DNA of 64,000 nucleotides from Chrysomallon squamiferum (Eukaryota > Mollusca > Gastropoda > Neomphalida > Peltospiridae). The stretch is taken from assembly GCA_012295275.1 (NCBI GenBank), contig CM022675.1, positions 10,611,682 through 10,675,681 on the forward strand, in the 5' to 3' direction. Positions 50,650 through 64,000 of the stretch are shown here, piece after piece. The position numbers and the translations under genes were made by a program. The notes under the pieces are model-generated. The model saw only the letters and a program-made list of their open reading frames with translations. It was not told the DNA's origin and did not search any database. Position 1 is the stretch's first letter, and every line of letters starts with the position of its first letter.

Positions 50650-51038
50650 CGTCCGTGTCTAACGTCCGTGTGTAACGTCCGTGTGTAACGTTCGTGTGTA
50701 ACGTCTGTGTCTAACGTCCGTGTGTAACGTCCGTGTGTAACGTCCCTGTTTAACGTCCGTGTCTAACGTCCGTGTGTAACGTCGTGTGTAACGTTCGTGT
50801 CTAACGTCCGTGTGTAACGTCCCTGTCTAACGTCTGTGTGTAACGTCCGTGTGTAACGTCTGTGTGTAACGTTCCTGTCTAACGTCCGTGTGTAACGTTC
50901 TAACGTCCTAACGTCTGTGTGTAACGTCCCTGTCTAACGTCCGTGTGTAACGTCCGTGTGTAACGTTCCTGTCTAACGTCCGTGTGTAACGTTCCTGTCT
51001 ATCGTCCGTGTCTAACGTCCGTGTGTAACGTCCGTGTT
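50650..51038 (+). repeat. CpG-rich 13-bp minisatellite
   Basis: About 30 copies of a 13-base unit, consensus TAACGTCCGTGTG, with variants at C/T and G/C positions (TAACGTTCCTGTC, TAACGTCTGTGTG) and a few shortened 8-base units near 50897-50912. Variants alternate in blocks, as expected from unequal exchange or slippage of multi-unit segments. Most units carry one or two CpGs, making this a dense CpG cluster in an AT-rich window. Confidence 0.97.
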
Positions 51039-51205
51039 TTTAGTGAACAGTCCGGGATTTAACATTTAATGACTAATATCAATAAAATGTCAAAAAATAA
51101 AATAAAAAATAAAATAAAAATAAAAAATTGCAGTTATGTCGTAAACATTATGTTTTTGTTTTGATATATACATATATATGATAAATGATACAATGATAAC
51201 TATAA

Positions 51206-51239
<34 letters not shown>

Positions 51240-51658
51240 TAACAAGAAAAATAACAGCAAAAACGGTAATAAAATATTAATTTTCTTAATACTAAAATTA
51301 ACTTTCATCCTTCTTAATTATTTAAATTTAAACTGAAACCTTAGAAAATAAAAATACATTAATATTTTGACTAGCAAAATTATCCCACAAACTTAACAGA
51401 AGTAAAAAAAAAAAAAAAGATATATATATATATATAAAGTAAAAATTAGAAAAAAAAAATTACTTGATGATTTATAACGACGGAGTGAAACATATTCCTA
51501 ATACAGACTTCAATACGATTGGCCAGAAGAAGATGAAAGAAACATATTTCCATGTCGAAATGGAAACAAACACGAAACAGACACAGAGACGTGAACTGAA
51601 TCAAAGCCCGCGCAGTTTGCTGAAATGTGATAAGATTCCATCTCTAAAAAAAAACCAT

Positions 51659-51662
<4 letters not shown>
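51039..51662. other. Intergenic, AT-rich
   Basis: AAAAT units (about 51093-51127), AAT units (about 51207-51240), (TA)n (about 51420-51436) and low-copy sequence (about 51460-51655). No gene was recognised. Confidence 0.55.
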
Positions 51663-51708
<46 letters not shown>

Positions 51709-51758
51709 TATTATTATTTTTTCTCTCTCTTCTATTAATCGCCAGGAATTCTTTCTTT

Positions 51759-51809
<51 letters not shown>
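51663..51809. repeat. Poly-A (42) and poly-T (49) inverted pair
   Basis: A run of 42 A (51663-51704) faces a run of 49 T (51761-51809) across a 56-base pyrimidine-rich spacer. Together they form a potential long A:T hairpin. Confidence 0.95.
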
Positions 51810-52220
51810 CGTCCCGAAATATTATTACCAACACTTTAGAAACATTAGTTGAATCTGCGAGAACGTTCAGAGCGTCGATATTGAAAAGATTAAACGAATT
51901 AGGGGGACGTCAAAACACGTTTTTCATCCTGAAAGCCATGAAATAGTTTCTGATGGTTTCCATTGAGCCTATCCTCTCGGCCCCCGTAGATCGCGAAAAT
52001 AGGCGGAAATTGACTTCCCACTGCTTCGTCTGTTTGCAGATGTAGACATCGGCGCCTCGTAAGCCGAAACTCGTCGTGTTGTTGTAAAGAAACAGATTTT
52101 TTAGCATAATTTTTATCAGCTACGTCTCCGGCGAATAGATAAGGTAACCGATATATCAGTTCTTGTCAAAATACGCCGGTATCAAAAAAAAAAAAAAAAA
52201 AAAAAAATAATTTAAAAGAG
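51810..52220. other. Low-copy island, CpG-containing
   Basis: About 360 non-repetitive bases between the T tract and an A tract (about 52183-52207). A 65-codon minus-strand frame (52107-51910) reads from the promoter-like sites at 52225-52269. It has no recognisable domain, and I cannot tell a first exon from chance. Confidence 0.4.
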
Positions 52221-52223
52221 AAT

Positions 52224-52270
52224 GTCACGTGACGTACGAAAACCACGGAAGTGACTGCCGGAAGTGACTC
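52224..52270. promoter_or_regulatory. E-box/CRE composite plus tandem ETS sites
   Basis: GTCACGTGACGT (52224-52235) is followed by two direct copies of CGGAAGTGACT (52246-52256 and 52259-52269), 13 bases apart. CCGGAAGTG is the ETS/GABP consensus, and paired ETS sites are typical of GABP-dependent promoters. The palindromic part is the same as at 46287, 46384 and 39010. No TATA box or coding exon was identified. Confidence 0.4.
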
Positions 52271-52296
52271 TTTCGAAAAGAAAATGAAAAATAAAA

Positions 52297-52333
<37 letters not shown>

Positions 52334-52592
52334 TTAAAAATGGGAAAAAAGACTGGAGTGATACGGGTTTCTAGACGGTTAATAATACTAAGAGATAGAT
52401 AGATACACTGAGGCTTATGTTTCACAGTACAGGTTTTGTGTGTGTCTGTCGGTTGAAACGACTACGTGTCAAAGGTTATAGGTCAAATGTCAGAGATCAT
52501 ATCAGTTAAAGTGGTAATAGGTGTGATGTCTGTGTATGAGTATTTGTTTTGGAATTTTAGATCATAGAAACTCCTTCCGTACAAAACTAACT

Positions 52593-52594
<2 letters not shown>
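52271..52594. other. Intergenic, low-copy with (AAT)n
   Basis: (AAT)n about 52298-52332; otherwise low-copy sequence. No gene was recognised. Confidence 0.5.

Positions 52595-52677
<83 letters not shown>
52595..52677. repeat. (CT)n tract
   Basis: About 82 bases of uninterrupted CT. Confidence 0.98.
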
Positions 52678-52679
<2 letters not shown>

Positions 52680-52770
52680 TTAGCTCTCATACTACTGACC
52701 ATTTTTTAAATTCATTTTTATTCATTGTACATTTTGCAGTTAACGTAATATCGCTCAAAAAGCTGTTCGT

Positions 52771-52772
<2 letters not shown>

Positions 52773-52804
<32 letters not shown>

Positions 52805-52895
52805 TAAGAAGAAGAAGAAGAAGAAGAAGAAAAAAGAAGAAGAAGAAGAAGAAGAAAAAAAAAAGAAGAAGACGAAAAAGATGAAGAAGAAAAAT
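52773..52895. repeat. (AAT)n then (AAG)n
   Basis: AAT units pass into AAG units with A-run and GAC interruptions. Confidence 0.95.
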
Positions 52896-53562
<667 letters not shown>

Positions 53563-54188
53563 TTAGATATATACACAGAGAGAAATATATAAAGTAAGAG
53601 AGAGAAAGATATACAGGAAAAAGAGGGAAATAGATAAATTGAAAGAGAAAGAAAGAGGGAGATAGTGATAGAGAGAAAAAATAAAGAAGTAGATACGTAT
53701 AGAAAGAACGAAGGAAATAGATAAACAGAAACAAAGAGATACATACAGAACGAGAGAGAGAGATAAAGAGATAATGCATCCTTCAAAAATGATTTGACAC
53801 GAAAGATAGGAGAGAGACAGAGACATTGAGAGAAAAAGACAGAGCGATAAAAAGAAAGAGAGATAATATACGTGTTTGTGAGAGAGATTTTGTTTTGTCA
53901 GTCTCAATACTATTGTATTAAACATTGCACTCAAACGGCTGAAGAGAAGAATACATTTTTTTCGTGAAAACCATCAAGAAAGACAACTCTTCTTTATAAG
54001 GAAAAAAAGTGATGAATGTGTTGTGTTATAAACCTATTATATTATATACGTTACAATGTAATTTCAGATTATTAAGTTCCAGTGAATAATACTTGAATAT
54101 ACACATATAACTATAAAAACCAATAAGTATGATGGTGGTATGACCGACGAATATGTACTGGAACATGCATATACATACATACTTACAA

Positions 54189-54224
<36 letters not shown>

Positions 54225-54890
54225 TCACTCAAATAAATGCTTTATTTAAACAGATCAGTTTTTTTTAAAAACAACAACAACAAAATTTAGCATTTCATTT
54301 AATTACAAGACAGAAATCTTAGACGAGATCTGAAACCGATGTTAAAACTGGGCTGGTGTCTTGGCAGGAGACACTTACTTATCTCAGTATTAAAAGTCTC
54401 TCTGGCAGCCTCTGTGTGTTTCTACAGGATCAGGGTCGCGGATAAAAATCTAGAACTGAGAAAATGGCTCGCCTGATCACCGAACTAACCTAATCACACA
54501 AGTCTTTTGTTTCCAGTGATTACGACATTGCACACAGGCTGAAATCTAGTTAAATCATCAACGGGGCTTTTGACATTGATAGATTGGGCAGTCCATACGG
54601 CCTCATAATTCTGTCTTTTGACCCTTTTCTCTTCTGTGTGTGTGTCTGTCTGTCTGTCTACGTGTCTGTTTGTCTGTTTAATCATTTCTTATGTTCTATC
54701 ATTTTCTTTACTTTTTTTTTTTTAAAATTTGTTTGTTCTGTTTCTTAATTTTCTATATTTTCACTTCTTTCTTTCTTTCGTTCATTTCTTCATTATCGTA
54801 TTCTTTCTTTCTTTCTTTCTTACTTTCTTATTTTTCTCATTGTTAAAAATGTTTTCGTCATTGACGTTATTTTATTATTAATGTTATTGT
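53563..54890. other. Intergenic, purine-rich then low-copy
   Basis: Imperfect GA/GATA-rich sequence to about 53890, AT-rich sequence, CA run (about 54190-54223), low-copy sequence (about 54290-54620), TCTG run (about 54640-54680) and TTTC units (about 54765-54825). No gene was recognised. Confidence 0.5.
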
Positions 54891-55006
54891 TATCGTCATC
54901 ATCATCATCATTATTATTATTATTATCAATATCATTACTATTATAATTATGATTATCATCGTCATTTCTATTATTATTATTGTTATTATAATTATAATTA
55001 TAATTA

Positions 55007-55037
<31 letters not shown>

Positions 55038-55200
55038 TAGAAGCCGTAATAGTAATAGAAGAAATATTAGTATTAGTAACAGTTAAAGCATGAATGGTAG
55101 TGGTAATATTAATAGTAGTTATTATTATAATTATTATTATTGTTGTTGTTGGTGTAGATATTATTATTATTAGTATTACTATTATTATTATTATTATTAC

Positions 55201-55242
<42 letters not shown>

Positions 55243-55255
55243 CATCATCAGTGTA
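54891..55255 (+). repeat. Trinucleotide blocks with dispersed element, copy B
   Basis: ATC/ATT units, then (ATT)n (about 55010-55037), then the about 86-base element 55030-55118 homologous to 45004-45080, then more ATT-type units to 55245. Both copies begin at the same TTTAGAAG(A/C)CGTA border after (ATT)n. Confidence 0.85.
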
Positions 55256-55783
55256 TTAAACTCATGTCACCTTTTATTATCAGTACATCAGGGTAAAACG
55301 CCAAACTGTCATGTAACATAAATAACTCTATAAATACTCGTGTCAGATCATTTCTGAAGGATGCATTTTTCATCTTCATATAATTAACTATATTCTAATA
55401 TTACACAACACAATAGGAACATTATAAAAGTTAGCCCATGTGACAGAACTGTGTACGCCCAGGCCAAAGTTGAAGCGATTTGAGAAAGAAATATTTATCG
55501 TACATAAAACTTAATTAACAACTTGAAGGTGACAGGTTTTCAAAAAGAAATATTTCGTGCATTGTATAATTGAGAAGTCAGAAGAATAAGAATAGGCGCT
55601 GTTAACAGTTATTGGAATGTACACGTCATTATAAGACAAGCATATACATAAGATTTTAACACTTATAAGCATATACATGTGATTTTGCAATTGAAACTCT
55701 CTTTACATTTGGTTTGGTAATTTAGAACAGTCAGATTATTCTTCTTTAAAATGTCCACATATATATGAGTTGAAACAAATGAA

Positions 55784-55817
<34 letters not shown>

Positions 55818-56387
55818 AATTACAGTACATACACAAGCACGTATAAACACGTAAATATGAGTATATGTGTGTCCGCGTGTGTGTGTGTGTGTGTTTGAAT
55901 TTATGAGTTTACTTTGTACAATTAGCTTCAAACCATTTGAGACTTTTTAAAAAATATTTCGAACTCATTACCAAAACAGTGGTTTTGTATAAACTACGTT
56001 AAAATAAAGTGTATCTGAATAAAAATCGAATTAACAGTACACGAAGTTATCGTTTTTCTTTATTTTTTTAATTTTTAATTTTTTTTCTTTTCAAAAACTC
56101 AAAAGTACATTGGCAATGCACTGATTTACGATGCACACTGAACAAACACCGAAATTATTATTTCAGTATAGATGCAAAAATACGTTAGACCATTAAGTTT
56201 AGGACCAGAACGATATTAAAGATTTTTTTTGTTTTTCTCTCGACGTCTAGCAGAAAGTACTTAACATATTAAGAGTCGACTATGAAGATAAAAATGGGCT
56301 GTCCAGAAGCCAACAACAACACTTCAGAACTTCGATTCGCTTGATTAAACGTAATGGATTGTGGCCGGAACACATGTACGCCCATTA

Positions 56388-56388
<1 letters not shown>
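55256..56388. other. Intergenic, low-copy AT-rich
   Basis: Includes a 29-base tandem pair (AAGCATATACAT near 55638 and 55667) and TG runs near 55794-55817 and 55878-55892. No gene was recognised. Confidence 0.5.

Positions 56389-56432
<44 letters not shown>
56389..56432. repeat. (AC)n tract
   Basis: About 22 AC units. Confidence 0.97.
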
Positions 56433-56437
<5 letters not shown>

Positions 56438-56754
56438 GACACACATAGAGCCCACTATTAAAACGCTCACAACAAAAGCTGGCGAACCGTGTCGAGTTTG
56501 AGCTGGCACAAACAAACAAGAAACCCGCTGTAATGAGAATTTCGACACAGTTTCTACATACGCTTCCTGCGCTACAAAAACAAGCCGAGCAGCAGAAAAA
56601 ACAGCGCGACCGCTTCCAGACTCGGCTTCCCAACGACCATAGCAGAACACTCACAGCACGAGACTTCTCAGGAAACAAACTTACCGGGATGTGAAATTCA
56701 TCTACATTTATTTTACTAACTCGTTCTGTATTGATCTAGAGGAGAAAGAAAGAG

Positions 56755-56792
<38 letters not shown>

Positions 56793-57150
56793 ACGATCAA
56801 GGAGGAGGAAGATGGGGAAAAAAAAAAAAAAATAAAAAAAAAAAAAAAAAGAAATTTAAGGAGAATGAGAAAACATAATAACGAAAGAATGTCGTGCTCT
56901 GCAAGGCGCAACTGTAAGTCTGTCGTTGTTTGTGGCTGCTGGATGTGAATCGCTGAATTGAATCAAAATAAGTGTGTTGTTGTTTTTTTTCTTTTTTTTT
57001 TTCTCTTATGATAATGGTAAAAAAATTATATCCCAGATTTTAAAATTAAAATATGATTGTAATGTTATACTCTGTAATTCGTAATTTTTTGTTTAAGTAG
57101 ACGGAATATATAAAAACATAATGTATGTAATTATGATACAGCTCTGAAAC

Positions 57151-57194
<44 letters not shown>

Positions 57195-57465
57195 ATTCTT
57201 ATAATGGTCAGAAATCATAAACAAAAATATTGTAAAATCATGAATTTGAAATCAAGAATTTCGATAATCTTAATCATTAAAAAGCATTCTCTTGATTTTA
57301 TGTTTAAAACATCAACTTGTAGATGTTAGAATATCAGTCATATGATAAACTACGAAAACTGATAATGCATATATTACTTTGTAAATGTTTGAAAAATCTA
57401 GTCAGTAAATTTTGATATAGTATAAAGACAGATAAATAGAGAGAATGAGAGTAAGAGAGAAAGAG
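56433..57465. other. Intergenic, low-copy with A tracts
   Basis: Low-copy CpG-containing sequence (about 56450-56740), A tracts (about 56756-56790 and 56818-56850), T tracts near 56978-57002, (AAT)n (about 57150-57192) and AT-rich sequence. No gene was recognised. Confidence 0.5.
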
Positions 57466-58799
<1,334 letters not shown>

Positions 58800-58861
58800 A
58801 ATAAAAAAATAAATAAATAATATTAATATTAATAATATTAATAATAATAATAATAATAATG

Positions 58862-58911
<50 letters not shown>

Positions 58912-58915
58912 TAAA
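58800..58915. repeat. (AAT)n/(GATAAT)n block
   Basis: AAAT, AAT and GATAAT units. Confidence 0.92.
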
Positions 58916-59329
58916 GATAACGTTTTCAAATATTAACGTAAAAATCGGTTTTGTTTCATATTAAATTTGTCGTCGACTTGGGACACTTTAGGAGTTTCGT
59001 CGCCTGGAAAATTTCATATCAAAACAAAGTGGGTAATTATTAAATTTGGCTAACAACAAAAATTAAAAATATATATTAAATAATATCATGTCATTAGGTT
59101 ATGGGCAACAAAGAAGCAAATATAATAAATATTAAATAATTATTGTTTATTTATCATTTTTAATCGGCTATTGCTTTAAATCTTCATTTTGATTCTAGAA
59201 ATTGAAAATTTGTTTTTAAACTTTCGTCTTATGATTCTAAACAGCACTATAAACTTTTAGTTATAAACATTTATTTGTTTACGACAGCTGTAACAATGAA
59301 AATATTGATAAACTATTCGATCATAAAAT
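58916..59329. other. Intergenic, AT-rich low-copy
   Basis: Unique AT-rich sequence without repeats above 20 bases. No gene was recognised. Confidence 0.5.
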
Positions 59330-59506
59330 AAATAAATGAATGAATAAATAAATAAATAAATAATAATAATTAAAATGATGATGATGATAATGACGATGGT
59401 GATGATAATAAAAATAATAATAACAATAACGATGATGAAGATAATAATAATAATGATGATGATGATGATAATAAAAATAATAATAATAATAATAATAATA
59501 ATACAG
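59330..59506. repeat. (AAAT)n, (GAT)n and (AAT)n block
   Basis: AAAT units then mixed GAT/AAT triplets kept in three-base phase for about 140 bases. Confidence 0.93.
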
Positions 59507-60475
59507 AACAAACAAATGCTTACATAACAAAATCTCAACACAAAGAAATAACTCTATATTAACAATTAAACGTATCGTAAAAAAGACAAAAAAAAAAAAA
59601 AAAAAAAAAAGTTTACGTAAATAAAAACGTATATCTACGACTACACCGAAAAATCGTCGGTTTACCATTGACTCTACACTGCACACCCAAAAAACCAAGA
59701 CACACTCAGTGCCTACGAAGTGGCATTCCCATGTGCGTCTCAGTGTTCCTACCCTATGAAAGAAAACAGAGTCTGGATAATTAGATTTAGAGTTTTGCAG
59801 AAAGGTGCAAACAGCCAATCTCGTACACTCTTCACTCGGGGGGTCACTGGAAGTCGTGTCGGGCCAAAGTGCAAGAAGATGGAGTTTCAAAATGGCAGCA
59901 AAGTTTGACATCATGGCGCCTCTCTCTGCGTCGAAACAGACAGTGTACTCACTTCTTGCCCTTCTTGTTCTAATAAAAATCTCGGGCAGTGTTTTCTAGA
60001 AGTAACTGTTGTTGTTGTTTTTAAAAAAAAAAAAAAAAATTAAAGAAGTACCTCAGTTGTCTTTTCTCGAGATAACTGTTACGACATTTGAAAGTCGCCA
60101 CACCGATCATTTTGAATGGAAAATAAATATTATGATTTCTCTCTCTGTGTGTGTGTATATAATTGTTGTAATAATATTTTTATTTGTGTCTCTGGTTTTA
60201 GAGCATTGCAACCCCTGCAACAGTTCATTCCTTAGACAAAATAATAATAATAATAATAATAGAATTATTAAGATAAAAAACAGGGAAGGAAATTCGTATT
60301 AAACATTTTTTTCCCCTACCCACTCGAAAAGAGAAAGAAAAGATTTAATGAAGAAAGGATAAAGATAAAAGAAAGGAACAAATATGCAGATAACACCGAC
60401 ACCATGAGAGAGAGAAACGTACAGACAAAAATATGTATATAACTATATACATACAGACCGAAAGAGAGAGAGAGA
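59507..60475. other. Low-copy island with short frames
   Basis: A tract (59588-59611), then low-copy sequence (59612-60000). Two closely spaced YY1-like starts occur near 59890-59920. The plus-strand frame there reads MAAKFDIMAPLSASKQ followed by a short hydrophobic stretch (YSLLALLVLIKI) and stops at 60000. The opposite strand has an open frame over the same bases. Neither shows a known domain. AT-rich sequence follows. Confidence 0.4.
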
Positions 60476-60477
60476 AT

Positions 60478-60547
<70 letters not shown>
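60460..60547. repeat. (GA)n tract
   Basis: About 85 bases of GA with one AATT break near 60474-60479. Confidence 0.97.
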
Positions 60548-60550
<3 letters not shown>

Positions 60551-61913
60551 TGTGTATCTGTTTTTTGATTCAAAATATATCTTTTTCTAATGTTTGTATA
60601 GTATACACTGAATAAATTTAAATTATAATAATTGACAAATAATTACATTAATTAAAAGAAGGAAATAAACCAAATATTAAAGTGACATTTTGACATGGGT
60701 TTATCGACAAAGAAAGGAAAAAATAAATTATCGAAAATTCTATAGAAAGGTAAAATAATAATAATAATGACGACGATGATAATGATGATGATGATGATGA
60801 TGACGATGATTCTGATGATGATATCAATAATAAGAAGAAGGCAAAGAAGTGAATGAAAGAAGCTTTTTGTTACAGGACAATAAATAAATCGATAAATAAA
60901 TTTATAAAGGCATACTGAAATATACATACTTATTATTTATACATTATGCACATATATTTTTACAAACATTTAAAAAAATATTCTTACTCACACGCACGCA
61001 CACACACACACACACACACTCACACTCACAGCTATATAGCTGAGATAACTATGAGCCTCCAAATCCAACTTTCAGCGTAAGCTGTTCAATTCGAAAGCGA
61101 AATATGTCGGTTAGAAATTTTACTTCTTAGAGAGAAATAATTATTTTTATTTTTCATTACAACAGAAATGCAAGAATATGGTTCATTTAGCATTTCAATT
61201 ATAACATTTAAATATAATTAAAAATACGGTTCATTAAGTGTTTACCTAAAACGTTTTTTTATTTTTTTTTTTAAAGTTAAAATTTCTGCTCCAGTGATTA
61301 GGTGTATATTTAATAAAATTTTAATTAGATATAAATTTAGATTAAGCTACATTTATTTAAAATACTTAATTAAAATTACACTTCATTCGTTATCTATTTT
61401 TTAAATGTTATGATATTTTGTTACAATAGCGAAAAAAATGCGTGATTTCGAATTTCGTTAATGTAAATCCACCGTTGATTCTGGATTAGTCTTTTAATTA
61501 CCAAATTTCTATTTAATTATATGCAGATTTAATTTTAATTTTAATTTAATTTTTTTAATTTTTATTAATCTTTATTTTATATTTTTATTAATAATAATAT
61601 TTGTTAATAAGATTTTTTTTTTTTTGAAAACATTATTATATCTAGAATGAATTTCGAGTTAATGTTTCAGACGTTTTCGTTCATCCATCCTTATATGGAA
61701 TGAATGTTGCATTAATTAGTACTCTGTGCTGATTTTTTAAAAATTCTTTATTTAGAAACAATACAGCGTAAATTATTTACTTACAGAATTAAAACATAAT
61801 TACTCACAAAATTCATTATGAATTTATAATAATAATAATAATTATTATTATAATTATTATTATTACTATTATGATTATTGTTATGATTATTATTATTATT
61901 ATTATTTATTATG

Positions 61914-61958
<45 letters not shown>

Positions 61959-62140
61959 ATCATCATCAGCAGCATTATCTATTTATTTATCTATTTATTC
62001 CTTCATTCATTTTCATTCTTGCATCTCATCAAATAGGCTCAAAATATTTCATTACCTAGGTCAGCTGCATACATTATGTCAATAATTAACACCCTTTTGT
62101 TTCTTCGTACAAAAAACCCCAACAACAACCACAACAACCA
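60548..62140. other. Intergenic, very AT-rich
   Basis: GAT/AAT triplets (about 60752-60840), CA run (about 61000-61030), AT-rich low-copy sequence, and complementary AAT/ATT blocks (about 61826-61960). No gene was recognised. Confidence 0.55.
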
Positions 62141-62927
62141 CATTTCCAATATAAATATTCATTACTTGATAATGTGAATAATATATACTTACAAAAACGC
62201 TTTCTGCCATCGCACATGTTAGAGATCACTGAGACACAGAGAGATCAGTCGTGTTGGTGTCTTTCTGATAAATCCATAAACTCGGTAAACGAATATCGAA
62301 CGCTCTCTTTTAACACAGACACCAACGTACGTAAATTATACATAACCACAGAGCAGATGGGATATTCGTGTTCACCAGTGAATAACCATATTCACACGTA
62401 GCTATGAACGTAGGTAAATTACATATATAACTTATTTACAGCCACACGTAGAATATATGCAATTTATACACCACCTTGTTAAAGGTCAATATTATCCAAA
62501 ATAGTAGAGTCGAAATATTATTAATTTTTTTTCTTTTTCTTTCTTTTAAAAAAAAAAAAAAAAAAAAATTTGTTCTACGCTTTACAGAGAAGGAAAGCAA
62601 ACGTTCCCGTTTTGGTGGAATAAATTTGTCTAACTAAAACGCAAGGCTTCGGTACAATGGCTAAAAAGGGGATAGAGACAGTCAATTTATCATGGGTCGT
62701 TTGAGTATCATCAATAAAATATAACAGAAACGTAAAAGACTTATAAAGCACTTTGTAAGACGTGTTGAAATTTATGTCCTTTGCCGGTGTCGAAAGGGGA
62801 ATAAAAAAAAAGAAAAAGAAAACGACCTAATCCCGCGTAGCCCATTAGGCTTTGAGCTTGTTTGATAATTTATGACCGTTCTACTAAATCACATGCACAC
62901 TTGTGTTCAAGCGATCATAGAAAAGAA

Positions 62928-62976
<49 letters not shown>

Positions 62977-63569
62977 AATTGAGAAAATAAAGAGGCATAA
63001 TTTTCTTCCTCTTCTCTCAATTGAGAAGAAAATTAATTTCATTTTAAACGCTCCTTTATCGTTAAAAAGATATATAGCGGTTTAAATTTCAATACGTTAT
63101 CTGGCCGCCTCGCAATTGACAACAGAAAGTAATGCATCAAAACGTGTTCATTTCAAAGGTGAAACCGATTCGAGATTGCAGATTTTCTTCTTCTTCTTCT
63201 TCTTCTTCATTTTTTTTTTCTCTTCTTCTTTTTACGTCTGTTATTTTAAAAAATCTCTCTGTCTCTCACTCTCTCTTCCATCCTTTTTTCCTTTCTTTCT
63301 CTCTTTTCTTTTTTTTTTTTTTATCTGATGGGCAACCCCAGCTTGAATATAACATCGTTACTTTCAAGACTTCCAGAACAAAGAGCGGCTATGATGAATT
63401 AATATAATAAATTGTCTATGGTGACATTTGCGACACTAATTACCCGAAAAGATGCATTGCGCCTTTGCGGGGACCAGCCTTTCACAAACAGCAAGGTACG
63501 AGCGTTGTAAGTTATTTCAACAAACGTTAAGGAAGAAACAACACAGATTTTTTGTCACCCGTCGTGTCT
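62141..63569. other. Intergenic, low-copy with A/T tracts
   Basis: Low-copy sequence at 62180-62520, 62570-62930 and 63030-63180; A tracts 62548-62568 and 62933-62974; TTC and T-rich runs 63186-63325; low-copy sequence 63330-63560. Open frames (for example 62174-62401) show no domain. Confidence 0.5.
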
Positions 63570-63960
63570 GAATTCTTTTCTTAGGGGATATCTTTATAAA
63601 AACGAGTGTTGTTTTATATAAAGTATGCACCTTTTTTTGTTTTGTTTCGTGGATTTTTTTACTGCAAAACGTGCACACGTGTTTTTGGATTGTTGTGTAA
63701 AAATGTTCATACACAGGTTTTTTGGGGGATATCACGATTTAGGATTTTAAAAATAAATAAGCAAAAAAATGTTAGTACGATTTCAAATGTTGTCATGGTT
63801 TTTGGATTGTTTTGTGGAATATTCTTGTCGTGTTTCTTGGAATTCTTAACAAACTGGATATACTTGGATACCTTTCTGAACGGATTTTGGATAACTTTAT
63901 GAAATGCTCTTGTACAGTTTTTGGATATCTTTGTTCTTATATTTTCCTGGAAATGTTCGT
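63570..63960 (+). repeat. Degenerate 33-36-bp tandem repeat
   Basis: GTTTTTGGAT-like blocks recur near 63681, 63717, 63798, 63831, 63881 and 63917. Each is followed by TTGTGT/TCTTTGT and an AAATGTTC-like or ATTCTTGT-like block. Spacing is a multiple of about 33-36 bases. Frames of 70-98 codons stay open on both strands because of the repeat, and I do not call them genes. The array may continue past the window end. Confidence 0.65.
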
Positions 63961-64000
63961 AAAATCTAAATACATTTAGACGAGTCCCGTACATTTACAA

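Noticed and set aside
59321-59914. 197-codon minus-strand frame
   Set aside because: The right half is low-copy but has no known domain; the left half is a T tract and GAT/AAT triplets. An opposite-strand frame overlaps it.
62174-62401. 75-codon plus-strand frame
   Set aside because: Low-copy but without motif or supporting context; length is within chance for this window.

Overview
The window looks like a piece of an animal nuclear genome: AT-rich, gene-poor and crowded with simple-sequence repeats ((GA/CT)n, (AAT/ATT)n, (AAAT)n, (TCTA/TCTG)n, long A/T homopolymers). The only gene I can identify is Hox3, on the minus strand, in two coding exons. Exon 1 (38922 to 38559) carries the N-terminal MQK motif and an IYPWM hexapeptide. 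Exon 2 (27439 to 26649) carries a complete 60-residue homeodomain and ends in PKLTHL. An 11.1-kb phase-1 intron separates them, with a GT donor and a pyrimidine-rich AG acceptor. The predicted protein is 384 residues with no frameshift or internal stop. Both ends of the protein match Hox3-group proteins, so the paralogy call rests on more than the homeodomain. The host is probably a spiralian, most likely a mollusc. The extreme microsatellite load would suit a cephalopod, but that is inference from sequence style only.

Layout. 1-26.6 kb: no recognisable gene, only microsatellites alternating with short low-copy islands richer in CpG (about 2.3-2.8, 3.7-4.0, 6.2-6.5, 7.6-7.9, 9.3-9.9, 12.0-12.5, 14.4-14.7, 18.6-19.2, 23.0-23.5 and 24.2-24.6 kb). 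It also holds a composite GA-tract array at 14.9-16.1 kb and a degenerate 56-60-bp tandem repeat at 17.5-18.1 kb. 26.6-38.9 kb: Hox3, whose intron is mostly repeats but has islands at 27.8-28.1, 30.9-31.1 and 34.4-34.9 kb with MEIS/homeodomain-type and RFX X-box-type motifs. 38.9-39.05 kb: the upstream flank of exon 1, with a CCAAT box, a perfect GTCACGTGAC palindrome and other short palindromes. 39-64 kb: no recognisable gene. This part has a PBX-HOX/MEIS-like pair at 44.1 kb, promoter-like islands at 46.1-46.4 and 52.2 kb sharing an E-box/CRE-type composite with each other, a CpG-rich 13-bp minisatellite at 50.65-51.04 kb, and several old degenerate tandem arrays (40.8-41.5, 43.5-43.8, 63.6-64.0 kb).

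No transposon protein, rRNA, convincing tRNA or miRNA precursor was recognised. Most open frames longer than 60 codons are translations of microsatellites. The non-coding islands are the most likely places for Hox3 regulatory DNA or unannotated first exons, but every regulatory call here rests on motif reading alone.
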